This document shows, one piece after another, positions 15,453-24,158 of a stretch of 64,000 nt of DNA (positions within the stretch are counted from its first letter, which is position 1; every line of letters begins with the position of its first letter). Source of the DNA: Winogradskyella pacifica (lineage in GTDB: Bacteria > Bacteroidota > Bacteroidia > Flavobacteriales > Flavobacteriaceae); NCBI RefSeq assembly GCF_013403915.1, contig NZ_JABFDI010000001.1, forward strand, positions 1 to 64,000, given 5' to 3'. The translations under genes were made by a program, and so were the position numbers. The notes under the pieces are model-generated. The model made no database searches and was not told the DNA's origin. It saw nothing but the letters and a program-made list of their open reading frames with translations.

Positions 15453-15938
15453 TTAGAATTGGTATCTTACACCTAATGCAATGTCAAAATCTAAATCATC
15501 GTTGACATCTCCAAAACCAATTTCAGGTCTAAAGTCTAAAGATAATAATAAAGGAAAATCAAAACTGTATTCGATACCAACATCACCTGCGATGAAAGCA
15601 AAAGTATCGTTATAATCTTTTTCATTATTATAGTTGTCAAAACTATAAGAACCAAGTCCACCACCGGCACCTGCGTACCAATTAAATCCACCTTCTATGT
15701 TCCAAACCCATTGGTAGATACCTGCTAATTTAAATCCATCATAATTATTTCCACTTCTCCAACCCAAATCTACTTCTAATCTGTTGTTGCCACCAAGCGC
15801 ACGTTGATATGAAACCTCTGTTCCAAAACCATCGCTATCACCTAATCGTAGTCCAATTGCATTTTCTGCAATGTCTTGTGCGTTAGATAAACTTACAAAT
15901 CCTATGGCGAATACACCTAATAAAAATAATTTCTTCAT
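15453..15938 (-). CDS. Small outer-membrane beta-barrel protein
   Basis: This 161-residue secreted protein has a signal peptide (MKKLFLLGVFAIGFVSLSNA, cleavage before Q-D-I). Alternating hydrophobic and polar strands rich in Gly, Asn and Tyr continue to a terminal aromatic residue (G-V-R-Y-Q-F), the ending expected for an eight-stranded outer-membrane barrel of OmpA/OmpW size. No function can be assigned. It forms its own transcription unit with the terminator at 15406-15431. Confidence 0.82.
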   Translation of the reverse strand: MKKLFLLGVFAIGFVSLSNAQDIAENAIGLRLGDSDGFGTEVSYQRALGGNNRLEVDLGWRSGNNYDGFKLAGIYQWVWNIEGGFNWYAGAGGGLGSYSFDNYNNEKDYNDTFAFIAGDVGIEYSFDFPLLLSLDFRPEIGFGDVNDDLDFDIALGVRYQF

Positions 15939-16080
15939 AATAATATTGAGTTTTAAATTCTTAGTTTTAGCAATTAATTACGTGCTAATTTTCTATAACG
16001 TCAAAATTAGAACTTAATTGGATGATTTGCTTCGTTTTTAAGATAAAATTATAACTCATTACAATAGATTATTAACCCTT

Positions 16081-19056
16081 ATGCAAAACGAAATAGTTAA
16101 GGAATTAAAAGCCTTAAGGACAACATTAGAAGGTGATTTGCACAGTGATGACTTAATGCGAAAACTATATGCTACGGACGCATCAGTTTATAGAAAATTA
16201 CCTTTAGCAGTGGCGTTGCCAAAGAATAATAATGATATTAAATTATTGATTGATTTTGCAAAAACACACCATACGTCCTTAATTCCAAGAACAGCGGGAA
16301 CATCTTTAGCCGGACAATGCGTAGGTGAAGGGATTGTGGTAGATGTTTCTAAATATTTTACACGAATTTTAGATATAAATGAATCTGATAAAACGGTAAC
16401 TGTTCAACCAGGAGTGGTACGTGATGAACTGAATAATTATTTAAAACCTTTTGGTTTATTTTTTGGACCAAACACGTCTACGTCTAACCGTTGCATGATA
16501 GGTGGTATGGTTGGAAACAACTCATCTGGAACCACATCTATTCAATATGGAGTAACTCGTGATAAGGTTTTAAAGATGAAAACCATTTTAAGCGATGGCA
16601 ATGAGGCTGGGTTTTCAAGTTTAACCTCAGAAGAATTTCAACAAAAATTAAAACTAAATTCGCTTGAAGGCTCTATTTATAACACTATTTATAAGGAATT
16701 AAAACCTGAGTCGATTCAGAAACAAATTCAAGATCATTTTCCAAAACCTGAAATACATAGAAGAAACACAGGTTATGCGATTGATGAATTAATTAAATCT
16801 AATGTTTTTTCCACTTTGGATATTGATGCTAACCGAAGTGAAAACTTGGTTGCTGAACGTAGTCGAAGTGCCAATTTTAATATGTGTCAGCTTTTAGCAG
16901 GAAGCGAAGGCACCTTAGCATTTACAACAGAAATTACCTTACAGTTAGATAAACTACCACCCAGTGAAAGTGCGATTATCGCTTTGCATTTTGAAAGTGT
17001 TGCCAAATGTTTAAAATCCGTTGAAACCGTGATGCAGCACAATCTGCATACCTGTGAAATGATGGATGATACCATTTTAAACCTCACAAAACATAATAAA
17101 ACGCAACAAGATAATAGACAGTTTATAGAAGGGAGTCCTGCTGCTATTTTAATGTGTGAGTTAAAAGCAGAAACTCCAGAGCAATTAGAACTCGCTATTG
17201 ATAGATTCATTACTGCTGTAAATACACTCAATTTATCATATGCAGCTCCGATTTTAAGAGCTGAAGCTATTGATAAAGCAGTGGAATTGCGAAAAGCAGG
17301 TTTAGGTTTATTAGGAAATATAATTGGCGATAAAAAAGCAGTAGCTTGTATTGAAGATACCGCTGTAGCTTTGGAAGATTTAGATGCTTATATTTCAGAG
17401 TTCACTGCATTAATGACATCGTATAAACAAAATGCGGTCTATTATGCACATGCTGGAGCAGGGGAGTTGCATTTGCGTCCAATATTAGATTTAAAGCAAT
17501 CTGAAGATGTGGTTTTATTCAGGAAAATCACCACTGATGTTGCAGAACTAGTAAAGAAATACAACGGCTCAATGTCTGGTGAACATGGTGATGGTATTGT
17601 GCGTGCAGAATTTATTCCTATGATGATTGGCGACACGAATTATCAAATTTTAAAACGGATTAAGTCGGCTTTTGATCCTCAAAATATTTTTAATCCCGGA
17701 AAGATTGTTGATGCTTATCCTATGGATAAAAGTTTTAGATATGAAGTTGACAGAGAAGAACCTCAAATTGAAACCTTACTTGACTTTTCTGCGTCTGAAG
17801 GTATTTTACGTGAAGCTGAAAAATGCAATGGTTCTGGGGATTGTAGAAAATTACCCGAATTTGGTGGCACCATGTGTCCGAGTTATAGAGCCACTAGAAA
17901 CGAAAAAGATACCACGAGAGGACGCGCAAATACACTTCGAGAGTTTTTAACCAATTCTGAAAAGGCAAATCGATTTGATCATAAAGAATTGAAAGAGGTT
18001 TTCGATTTATGTCTCAGCTGTAAAGCATGCGCAAGTGAATGTCCGAGTAGTGTCGATGTAGCGAGTTTAAAAGCCGAATTTCAGTACCAATATCAGAAGG
18101 TAAATGGTGTGCCTTTTAGAACCAAACTATTCGCTTATAATAATAAAATAAATGGTTTCGCAAGTCGTGTTCCGAAGCTAACCAATTTTATGTTTTCTAA
18201 TGGATTTACAAGTTCAGTTATAAAATCTGTTGGCGGTATTGCAAAAGAACGCAGTTTACCTTTGGTGTCAAGTAAAAGTTTATATAATGAATTTCAAAAC
18301 CTTAAAAATAAAATAGTTACAAATAATTATATTAAAGAAGTGATTTTATTTAATGACGAATTTACAAATCATTTAGATACCGAAATAGGTGTCGATGCCA
18401 TTGAGTTGTTGAGTCGTTTAAATTATAAAGTGACTATCATTTCGCATTCAGAATCAGGACGCTCAATGCTATCAAAAGGGATACTTGAAGATGCAAAAAA
18501 AGTAGCCAATGAAAACGTATCAAAATTCAAAAATATAATATCAGAAACCACTCCTTTAATAGGTATTGAACCGTCTGCAATATTGACTTTTAAAGATGAA
18601 TATATCCGATTAGCAGATGACAAAGACAGCGCAAAATCTATTGCTCAACACACGTTTTTAATAGAAGAATTTATTCAACAAGAAGTTCAACTAGGACATA
18701 TCACTTCAGAACAATTTACAAAAGAAGTGAAAATCATAAAGTTTCATGGGCATTGTCATCAAAAGGCATTATCGAATCAGAAATCGAGTTTTGATGTTTT
18801 AAATTTACCAGAGAATTACAGTGTCACCATTATTCCGAGTGGTTGTTGTGGAATGGCTGGTAGCTTTGGTTACGAAAAAGAACATTATGAGATCAGTATG
18901 ACAATTGGGGAGCAAACCTTATTTCCTTCGGTTAGAAAGGCATCCAAAGGAACTATTATTTCAGCAAACGGAACAAGTTGTAGACATCAGATTAAAGACG
19001 GGACAGGGCGCGTAGCTAGGCATCCTATTAGTATATTGAAAGAAGCATTGCTCTAG
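16081..19056 (+). CDS. FAD-linked oxidase with Fe-S (GlcD/GlcF-like fusion)
   Basis: This 991-residue fusion resembles the YdiJ-type 2-hydroxyacid/D-2-hydroxyglutarate or D-lactate dehydrogenases. Residues about 40-290 form the FAD_binding_4 domain (PRTAGTSLAGQCVG; GGMVGNNSSGTTS). About 300-545 are the FAD-oxidase C-terminal domain ending in F-D-P-Q-N-I-F-N-P-G-K. About 575-670 are ferredoxin-type cysteine clusters (C-L-S-C-K-A-C-A-S-E-C-P). The C-terminal third carries CCG-type cysteine-rich blocks (HGHCHQKA; SGCCGMAGSFGYE). It is probably a membrane-associated flavoprotein passing electrons from a 2-hydroxyacid to quinone; the substrate is not defined by sequence. Confidence 0.92.
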   Translation: MQNEIVKELKALRTTLEGDLHSDDLMRKLYATDASVYRKLPLAVALPKNNNDIKLLIDFAKTHHTSLIPRTAGTSLAGQCVGEGIVVDVSKYFTRILDINESDKTVTVQPGVVRDELNNYLKPFGLFFGPNTSTSNRCMIGGMVGNNSSGTTSIQYGVTRDKVLKMKTILSDGNEAGFSSLTSEEFQQKLKLNSLEGSIYNTIYKELKPESIQKQIQDHFPKPEIHRRNTGYAIDELIKSNVFSTLDIDANRSENLVAERSRSANFNMCQLLAGSEGTLAFTTEITLQLDKLPPSESAIIALHFESVAKCLKSVETVMQHNLHTCEMMDDTILNLTKHNKTQQDNRQFIEGSPAAILMCELKAETPEQLELAIDRFITAVNTLNLSYAAPILRAEAIDKAVELRKAGLGLLGNIIGDKKAVACIEDTAVALEDLDAYISEFTALMTSYKQNAVYYAHAGAGELHLRPILDLKQSEDVVLFRKITTDVAELVKKYNGSMSGEHGDGIVRAEFIPMMIGDTNYQILKRIKSAFDPQNIFNPGKIVDAYPMDKSFRYEVDREEPQIETLLDFSASEGILREAEKCNGSGDCRKLPEFGGTMCPSYRATRNEKDTTRGRANTLREFLTNSEKANRFDHKELKEVFDLCLSCKACASECPSSVDVASLKAEFQYQYQKVNGVPFRTKLFAYNNKINGFASRVPKLTNFMFSNGFTSSVIKSVGGIAKERSLPLVSSKSLYNEFQNLKNKIVTNNYIKEVILFNDEFTNHLDTEIGVDAIELLSRLNYKVTIISHSESGRSMLSKGILEDAKKVANENVSKFKNIISETTPLIGIEPSAILTFKDEYIRLADDKDSAKSIAQHTFLIEEFIQQEVQLGHITSEQFTKEVKIIKFHGHCHQKALSNQKSSFDVLNLPENYSVTIIPSGCCGMAGSFGYEKEHYEISMTIGEQTLFPSVRKASKGTIISANGTSCRHQIKDGTGRVARHPISILKEALL

Positions 19057-19922
19057 TTTTTATCTTTGCTTTTTTTCTTTTTCTTAGATTTGGGTTGTTC
19101 TACAATGGTTATCGCCGCAATTAAATCTTTAAGTTCCATGTCCTTAATATCTTCGTCTGCACAAAACGCAGATAGTTTATCTTCGTTGTAATTGTAGATT
19201 TTCCAACGTTTAAATTGATACTCTAATGCTGTGAAGTTCTCAACCCAATCCCCAGAATTCAAATAGGTTGTTTTGCCATGTTTATTTTTTTTAATCAGCA
19301 TTTTCGGTTGATGAATGTGACCGCAAATCACGTAATCATAACCATTTTCTATCGCTAAATCGGTAGCGACTTCTTCAAAATCATTAATGTATTTTACAGC
19401 TCCTTTAACGCTATTTTTTATACGCTTAGATAACGAATAACGTTCTTTACCCATCTTATCCGAAAACCAATTGGTCAATTGATTGATGAGAATAAGAAAA
19501 TCATAACCCCAACCACCAAGTTTAGCTAACCATTTAGCATTTTGAATAGAAATATCAAAAACATCACCATGGAAAAACCAAGCACGTTTACCATCTAATT
19601 CTAAAACTAATTTATTGACAATAGAAACATTTCCAATTTCAGTATTTGCAAATTTTCGCAACATTTCGTCATGATTACCAGTGATATAAATGACTTCTGT
19701 ACCGTTGGCAGCAAAATCCATTATTTTTTTTATAACACTAAGGTGCGACTTCGGAAAGTAGCGTTTTTTGAATTGCCAAATATCGACAATGTCTCCATTA
19801 AGAATTAATTTTTTGGGTTCAATGCTATTCAAATAAGTCAATAACTGCTTAGCATGGCAACCATAAGTGCCAAGATGCACATCCGAAATGACCGCTATTT
19901 CTATTTTTCGTCTTATTTTCAC
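19053..19922 (-). CDS. LpxH-like metallophosphoesterase
   Basis: This is a 289-residue calcineurin-like phosphoesterase with a GTG start (19920-19922). All metal-binding blocks are present in order: S-D-V-H-L-G (14-19), N-G-D-I-V-D (41-46), G-N-H-D-E (81-85), F-H-G-D-V-F-D (116-122) and C-G-H-I-H (about 199-203). The layout resembles UDP-2,3-diacylglucosamine diphosphatase, the lipid A enzyme that makes lipid X, and its homologues. The C-terminus ends in a Lys-rich tail. The tail overlaps the convergent oxidase gene by 4 bp. A different lipid or nucleotide phosphodiester substrate is possible. Confidence 0.8.
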   Translation of the reverse strand: MKIRRKIEIAVISDVHLGTYGCHAKQLLTYLNSIEPKKLILNGDIVDIWQFKKRYFPKSHLSVIKKIMDFAANGTEVIYITGNHDEMLRKFANTEIGNVSIVNKLVLELDGKRAWFFHGDVFDISIQNAKWLAKLGGWGYDFLILINQLTNWFSDKMGKERYSLSKRIKNSVKGAVKYINDFEEVATDLAIENGYDYVICGHIHQPKMLIKKNKHGKTTYLNSGDWVENFTALEYQFKRWKIYNYNEDKLSAFCADEDIKDMELKDLIAAITIVEQPKSKKKKKSKDKN

Positions 19923-20131
19923 AATATTTTAAATCTGTATTACAAAGAACTTTAATATTTTAAAGATTCAGGTTATGCTATAATTAACTAACTATTAGTA
20001 AAGTGTTATCATTATATTACCTTAATATTATTAGATATTTAGAGTAATTATACAAGTGATTAGAAGCAAAATACTGTATGGCATTTTCGTTTTCATAATT
20101 TTACAATTACATTAGCGTAAAATAAATTGCA

Positions 20132-21202
20132 ATGGCAGGAAATTCCTTCGGAAAATTATTTAAACTTACAACTTACGGTGAATCTCACGGTAAAGCAATT
20201 GGCGGCATTATAGATGGCTGTCCATCAGGTATAAAGCTCGATTTTGAAGCGATTCAAGAAGAGTTAAATCGTAGAAAACCAGGGCAATCTAAAATAGTTA
20301 CACAACGTAAAGAACCAGACACGGTTGAATTTCATTCGGGTATTTTTGAAGGTGTAACTACAGGAACACCAATTGGGTTTGTAATTCATAACACCAATCA
20401 GAAATCTAAAGATTACTCGCATATAAAAGATGTATATCGTCCGAGCCATGCAGATTACACCTATGATAAAAAATATGGCGTAAGAGATTATAGAGGAGGA
20501 GGACGCAGTTCTGCACGTGAAACAGCATCGCGAGTTGTTGCAGGAGCGATAGCGAAACAAATGCTTAGCAACATTAAAATAAACGCATTTACCTCTTCGG
20601 TAGGTGAAATTTTTATAGATAAGCCTTATCAAGATTTAGATTTTAGTAAAATTGAATCGAATGTCATTCGTTGTCCTGATGAAGCCACAGCAGAAAAAAT
20701 GATTTCTAAAATTGAAGAGATCAAAAAACAAGGAGATACCATTGGCGGGACCATAACTTGTGTTATTCAAAATGTGCCCGTTGGCTTAGGTGAACCTGTT
20801 TTTGATAAATTGCATGCAGAATTAGGAAAAGCCATGTTATCTATTAATGCTGTAAAAGGTTTTGAATATGGTAGTGGATTTTGTGGAGCCAAAATGAAAG
20901 GTAGCGAACACAACGATTTGTTTAATGTAAACGGCACTACAAAAACCAATTTATCTGGAGGTATACAAGGTGGAATTTCTAACGGCATGGATATTTATTT
21001 TAGGGTAGCTTTTAAACCTGTTGCCACAGTGATTCAAAAACAAGATGCTTTAAATAGTTCTGGTGAAATTGTAGAAATGCAAGGTAAAGGCAGACACGAT
21101 CCTTGTGTGGTGCCAAGAGCTGTACCTATTGTTGAGGCTATGGCGGCCTTGGTTATTGCAGATAATGTACTCCTGAGAAGACAGGAGTCTCGAGATTGGT
21201 AA
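20132..21202 (+). CDS. aroC: Chorismate synthase
   Basis: This 356-residue chorismate synthase catalyses the last shikimate-pathway step, the FMNH2-dependent 1,4-elimination of phosphate from EPSP. Family signatures are complete: [10 protein letters not shown] (17-26), R-R-P-G-Q-style R-R-K-P-G-Q-S near 47, [14 protein letters not shown] (about 121-134) and G-R-H-D-P-C near 325. The last ten residues ([10 protein letters not shown]) do not look like the family's C-terminus; they are encoded by a REP-like hairpin at 21169-21188. The gltP-like gene follows after 89 bp. Confidence 0.96.
   Translation: MAGNSFGKLFKLTTYGESHGKAIGGIIDGCPSGIKLDFEAIQEELNRRKPGQSKIVTQRKEPDTVEFHSGIFEGVTTGTPIGFVIHNTNQKSKDYSHIKDVYRPSHADYTYDKKYGVRDYRGGGRSSARETASRVVAGAIAKQMLSNIKINAFTSSVGEIFIDKPYQDLDFSKIESNVIRCPDEATAEKMISKIEEIKKQGDTIGGTITCVIQNVPVGLGEPVFDKLHAELGKAMLSINAVKGFEYGSGFCGAKMKGSEHNDLFNVNGTTKTNLSGGIQGGISNGMDIYFRVAFKPVATVIQKQDALNSSGEIVEMQGKGRHDPCVVPRAVPIVEAMAALVIADNVLLRRQESRDW
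21169..21188. repeat. REP-like palindrome inside the aroC 3' end
   Basis: ACTCCTG-AGAAGA-CAGGAGT is a perfect 7 bp hairpin lying inside the last codons of aroC. A sister hairpin of inverted orientation is at 21268-21285. The sequence resembles the dispersed TTCCTGCGAAGGCAGGAA type of intergenic palindrome found in many genomes. Confidence 0.6.
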
Positions 21203-21267
21203 GAAGATTTTGAAAACCTTTGCGATCTGGAATGAGTTCGAAATATAATTAAGTTTAATTAAAAAGA

Positions 21268-21285
21268 TTCCTGCTTTCGCAGGAA
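21268..21285. repeat. REP-like palindrome over the symporter ribosome-binding site
   Basis: TTCCTGC-TTTC-GCAGGAA is a perfect 7 bp stem with a 4-base loop ending six bases before the symporter ATG. Its right arm contains AGGAA, the only Shine-Dalgarno-like stretch there, so the stem could mask the ribosome-binding site. It is inverted relative to the 21169-21188 palindrome. Confidence 0.65.
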
Positions 21286-21291
21286 GTAAAG

Positions 21292-22737
21292 ATGAAAAAA
21301 CTAGCACTACATTGGAAAATTATAATAGGAATGGTTCTGGGTATCATTTGGGCTTTACTATCAAGCACAATGGGCTGGAGTCAATTTACTATAGATTGGA
21401 TAGATCCTTTCGGGACTATATTTATCAATTTATTAAAGCTAATTGCTGTTCCTTTAGTATTATTTTCTATTATAAGCGGTGTTGCTAATATTGGTGACCC
21501 AAAGAGTTTAGGTAGAATGGGCGGTAAGACCTTAGGGATTTACTTACTCACAACAATAATGGCAATTTCATTAGGTTTAGTATTAGTCAATGTCATTAAA
21601 CCAGGAGAGCTTATTGATGAACAAAGTAGAATTGATAACCGTATCAGTTATGAAATTTGGGCAGCAAGTGAAGGTCATGTCATTAAAGATGGTATCAACT
21701 ATCTTCAAGATCCAGAATTTTTTGAACGTGCACAGGAGATTTCAGAATTATCTAAGAGCGAATTAAAAGAAGCTGCCGTTACTGATAAAATGGAAACGGT
21801 TAAAAGCCGAAAAGAAACCACCCCTTTACAGCCACTAGTAGATATTGTTCCTAGTAATTTTTTCCATTCGCTATCTAATAATGGGCTGATGCTTCAAATT
21901 ATATTCTTTGCTATTTTCTTTGGTGTTTGTTTATTGTTTGTACCAACTGATAAGTCACAACCCGTACTAAATTTAGTAAATGGAGTTAATGAAGTTTTTT
22001 TAAAAATGGTTGATATTGTTATGCAAGGTGCTCCGTTTTTTGTGTTTGCATTGTTAGCGGGAGTGGTGAGTAAAATGGCAGGTGATGATATTGGTAAAGT
22101 TGTGGAGATTTTTAAAGGCTTGAGCTGGTACTCAATGACCGTTTTAGCCGGCTTGCTTCTAATGATATTTGTAATTTATCCTTTCATTTTAAAGATTTTT
22201 GTAAAGCAAATACCATATAAAGGCTTTTTTAAATCGATGAGTCCCGCTCAGACTTTAGCATTTTCAACATCGAGTAGTGCGGCTACACTTCCTGTAACGA
22301 TGGAGTGTGTTGAAGAAAACTTAGGTGTAGATAAAAAAATAAGCAGTTTTGTACTTCCTATCGGAGCAACCGTTAATATGGATGGTACAAGTATGTATCA
22401 AGCTGTAGCGGTTATATTTTTAGCGCAAATGCATATGATAGATTTAACAATAGGGCAACAAATAACTGTAGTATTAACTGCAACTTTGGCATCTATTGGT
22501 TCGGCAGCTGTACCAAGTGCTGGTTTAGTAATGTTGATTATAGTATTGAGTTCTGTAGGATTAAACCCTGCGTGGATTGCTATTATTTTTCCGGTAGATA
22601 GGATATTAGATATGTTTAGAACTGTGGTTAATGTTACAGGTGATGCAACGGTATGTTCAATTATTGCAGATGGTGAAAACATGTTAGATTATCAGGGTGA
22701 AAAAAATCCAACGGAGACTTTTGATTTAGATTCTTAA
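21292..22737 (+). CDS. Dicarboxylate/amino acid:cation symporter (DAACS)
   Basis: This 481-residue inner-membrane transporter of the GltP/DctA (SLC1-type) family takes up glutamate, aspartate or C4-dicarboxylates with H+ or Na+. The re-entrant serine-rich hairpin (F-S-T-S-S-S-A-A-T-L-P, about 323-333), the N-M-D-G-T motif (about 363) and the V-P-S-A-G second hairpin (about 405) are all present. An extra hydrophilic loop of roughly 70 residues (about 105-180) separates early helices, longer than in E. coli GltP. It lies 89 bp after aroC, with a REP-like hairpin on its ribosome-binding site. Confidence 0.92.
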   Translation: MKKLALHWKIIIGMVLGIIWALLSSTMGWSQFTIDWIDPFGTIFINLLKLIAVPLVLFSIISGVANIGDPKSLGRMGGKTLGIYLLTTIMAISLGLVLVNVIKPGELIDEQSRIDNRISYEIWAASEGHVIKDGINYLQDPEFFERAQEISELSKSELKEAAVTDKMETVKSRKETTPLQPLVDIVPSNFFHSLSNNGLMLQIIFFAIFFGVCLLFVPTDKSQPVLNLVNGVNEVFLKMVDIVMQGAPFFVFALLAGVVSKMAGDDIGKVVEIFKGLSWYSMTVLAGLLLMIFVIYPFILKIFVKQIPYKGFFKSMSPAQTLAFSTSSSAATLPVTMECVEENLGVDKKISSFVLPIGATVNMDGTSMYQAVAVIFLAQMHMIDLTIGQQITVVLTATLASIGSAAVPSAGLVMLIIVLSSVGLNPAWIAIIFPVDRILDMFRTVVNVTGDATVCSIIADGENMLDYQGEKNPTETFDLDS

Positions 22738-22802
22738 GTTTCAGTATATTGAAATATGATAAATTATTTTAACTTTATACAATTCAAATTAACAAAGAAA
22801 TA

Positions 22803-22853
22803 ATGAAATGCAATTTAGCATGTCGTGTTCAATTCCATAGATTAAATGTATAA
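22803..22853 (+). CDS. Possible 16-codon upstream ORF with two cysteines
   Basis: ATG at 22803 starts MKCNLACRVQFHRLNV and ends with TAA at 22851-22853. It overlaps the sulfurtransferase start (ATG 22846) in another frame, so translation of the two could be coupled. Two Cys in 16 codons ahead of a sulfur-transfer gene is the layout of cysteine-responsive leader peptides known in actinobacteria. There is no direct evidence that it is translated. Confidence 0.4.
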   Translation: MKCNLACRVQFHRLNV

Positions 22854-23673
22854 TCAGTTGGAAATAAAAAAATTAAATTCAGATTTAGTTTCGGTTGAAT
22901 GGCTTCATAAAAGCAGTGATGCCATTAATTTAATAGTGCTAGATGCCACAATTAACAAGGTGATTAGTCCTGATTCAATACGAATACCCAACGCTAGGTT
23001 TTTTGATATTAAACAAAAATTTAGTGATGTATCAGCCCCTTTCCCAAGTACCTTACCTTCAAAAGAACAATTTCAAACAGAAGCGCAATTATTAGGAATC
23101 AATAATGATTCTGTAATTGTGGTTTATGATGATAAAGGCATTTATTCAAGTGCAAGAGTATGGTGGTTATTTAAAGTTTTTGGTTTTAAAAACGTCGCAG
23201 TTTTAGATGGCGGCTTACCACAATGGCAACAAGATGGTTTTCCTATTGAAAATTATACAGATACAGTGTATGATTTGGGTGATTTTGTAGCAGAATTCCA
23301 TGCCCGTTTAATGACCGACTTTAATGGCGTTAATGAATTCCGCAATGAGAAGGACACTTTAGTTGTTGATGCGCGTTCTGAAGATCGTTTTCTGTGTAAG
23401 GTAGACGAACCCAAAGAAGGGTTGCGACGTGGCAGTATTCCGAATTCGAAAAATTTACCATATACCGTACTATTTAATGGTTATAAAATGAAGTCAAAAG
23501 ACGTACTTCAAACAATCTTTGATGATTTAGTAGAACATGAAACGCAAATAGTATTTAGTTGTGGCTCTGGTATTACAGCTTGTATTTTAGCTTTAGGAGC
23601 AACACTATGTAATTATAATAATTTAATTGTCTATGATGGTTCATGGACAGAATATGGAAGCCTAACACCTTAA
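22846..23673 (+). CDS. Sulfurtransferase with two rhodanese domains
   Basis: This 275-residue tandem rhodanese protein belongs to the thiosulfate / 3-mercaptopyruvate sulfurtransferase (SseA-like) family. The N-terminal domain (about 15-130) is non-catalytic, with D-G-G-L-P-Q-W-Q. The C-terminal domain (about 150-275) carries the active-site loop C-G-S-G-I-T-A (about 245-251), whose Cys accepts sulfur. The C-G-S-G-x-T form favours mercaptopyruvate-type enzymes. It is cytosolic. A short Cys-containing upstream ORF overlaps its start, and a small gene follows after 4 bp. Confidence 0.93.
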   Translation: MYNQLEIKKLNSDLVSVEWLHKSSDAINLIVLDATINKVISPDSIRIPNARFFDIKQKFSDVSAPFPSTLPSKEQFQTEAQLLGINNDSVIVVYDDKGIYSSARVWWLFKVFGFKNVAVLDGGLPQWQQDGFPIENYTDTVYDLGDFVAEFHARLMTDFNGVNEFRNEKDTLVVDARSEDRFLCKVDEPKEGLRRGSIPNSKNLPYTVLFNGYKMKSKDVLQTIFDDLVEHETQIVFSCGSGITACILALGATLCNYNNLIVYDGSWTEYGSLTP

Positions 23674-23677
23674 TTCA

Positions 23678-24010
23678 ATGAACACAATCGACTGGACGCG
23701 AGATGAACTCGTAGCCTACATTCTACTTTTTGCTGCAAATTCTGATTTTAAAGAAAAAACCGAGGAAAGAAACATGATTCTTTCTAAAGTAGATAAGCAA
23801 ACATTTCAAGATATACATGATGAGTTTAATCGTGATAACGATTACCAAGGTATCAAGAAAATTACGACGAGTTTAGAGCAGCATAATTATACTAAAGACG
23901 ATATCGATATTCTACTCGAAGACATAAAAGTCTTATTTCTAATTGATGACGATTTTGATATTACAGAACAGAATATGTATCGTTTTTTAGAGCGCCTATT
24001 TAAGCTGTAA
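23678..24010 (+). CDS. Hypothetical acidic helical protein
   Basis: This 110-residue acidic, all-helical protein starts 4 bp after the sulfurtransferase stop and is presumably in the same operon. It has no Cys, no signal peptide and no membrane segment. The spacing of acidic and hydrophobic residues (D-E-L-V-A-Y-I-L-L-F-A-A; E-D-I-K-V-L-F-L-I-D-D-D-F-D) recalls TerB-like helical bundles, but this is weak. I do not recognise the family. Confidence 0.75.
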   Translation: MNTIDWTRDELVAYILLFAANSDFKEKTEERNMILSKVDKQTFQDIHDEFNRDNDYQGIKKITTSLEQHNYTKDDIDILLEDIKVLFLIDDDFDITEQNMYRFLERLFKL

Positions 24011-24014
24011 AAAA

Positions 24015-24150
24015 AGCCTCAAAACGAAAATAGTAATTCTATCAAAATTAGTGACACTTATAGAAAGTTAGACAAGCTTTCTACAAGAATTAAACTCGTT
24101 CCTAACTAACAGAAGTTAGGGTTTAATTGAAACTATTTTGTTTTGAGGCT
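24015..24150. ncRNA. Three-way-folding structured element between convergent genes
   Basis: The outer arms AGCCTCAAAACGAAAATAGT (24015-24034) and its near-complement at 24132-24150 pair over 19 bp with one bulge. Inside are two further stems. The first is TAGAAAG/CTTTCTA (24061-24083). The second is AATTAAAC/GTTTAATT, then a 5-base bulge, then CCTAACT/AGTTAGG (24088-24128). This fills almost the whole gap between two convergent genes. It could act as an elaborate bidirectional terminator, a small RNA, or a MITE-like insertion with terminal inverted repeats. Confidence 0.5.
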
Positions 24151-24158
24151 ATGTTAAG

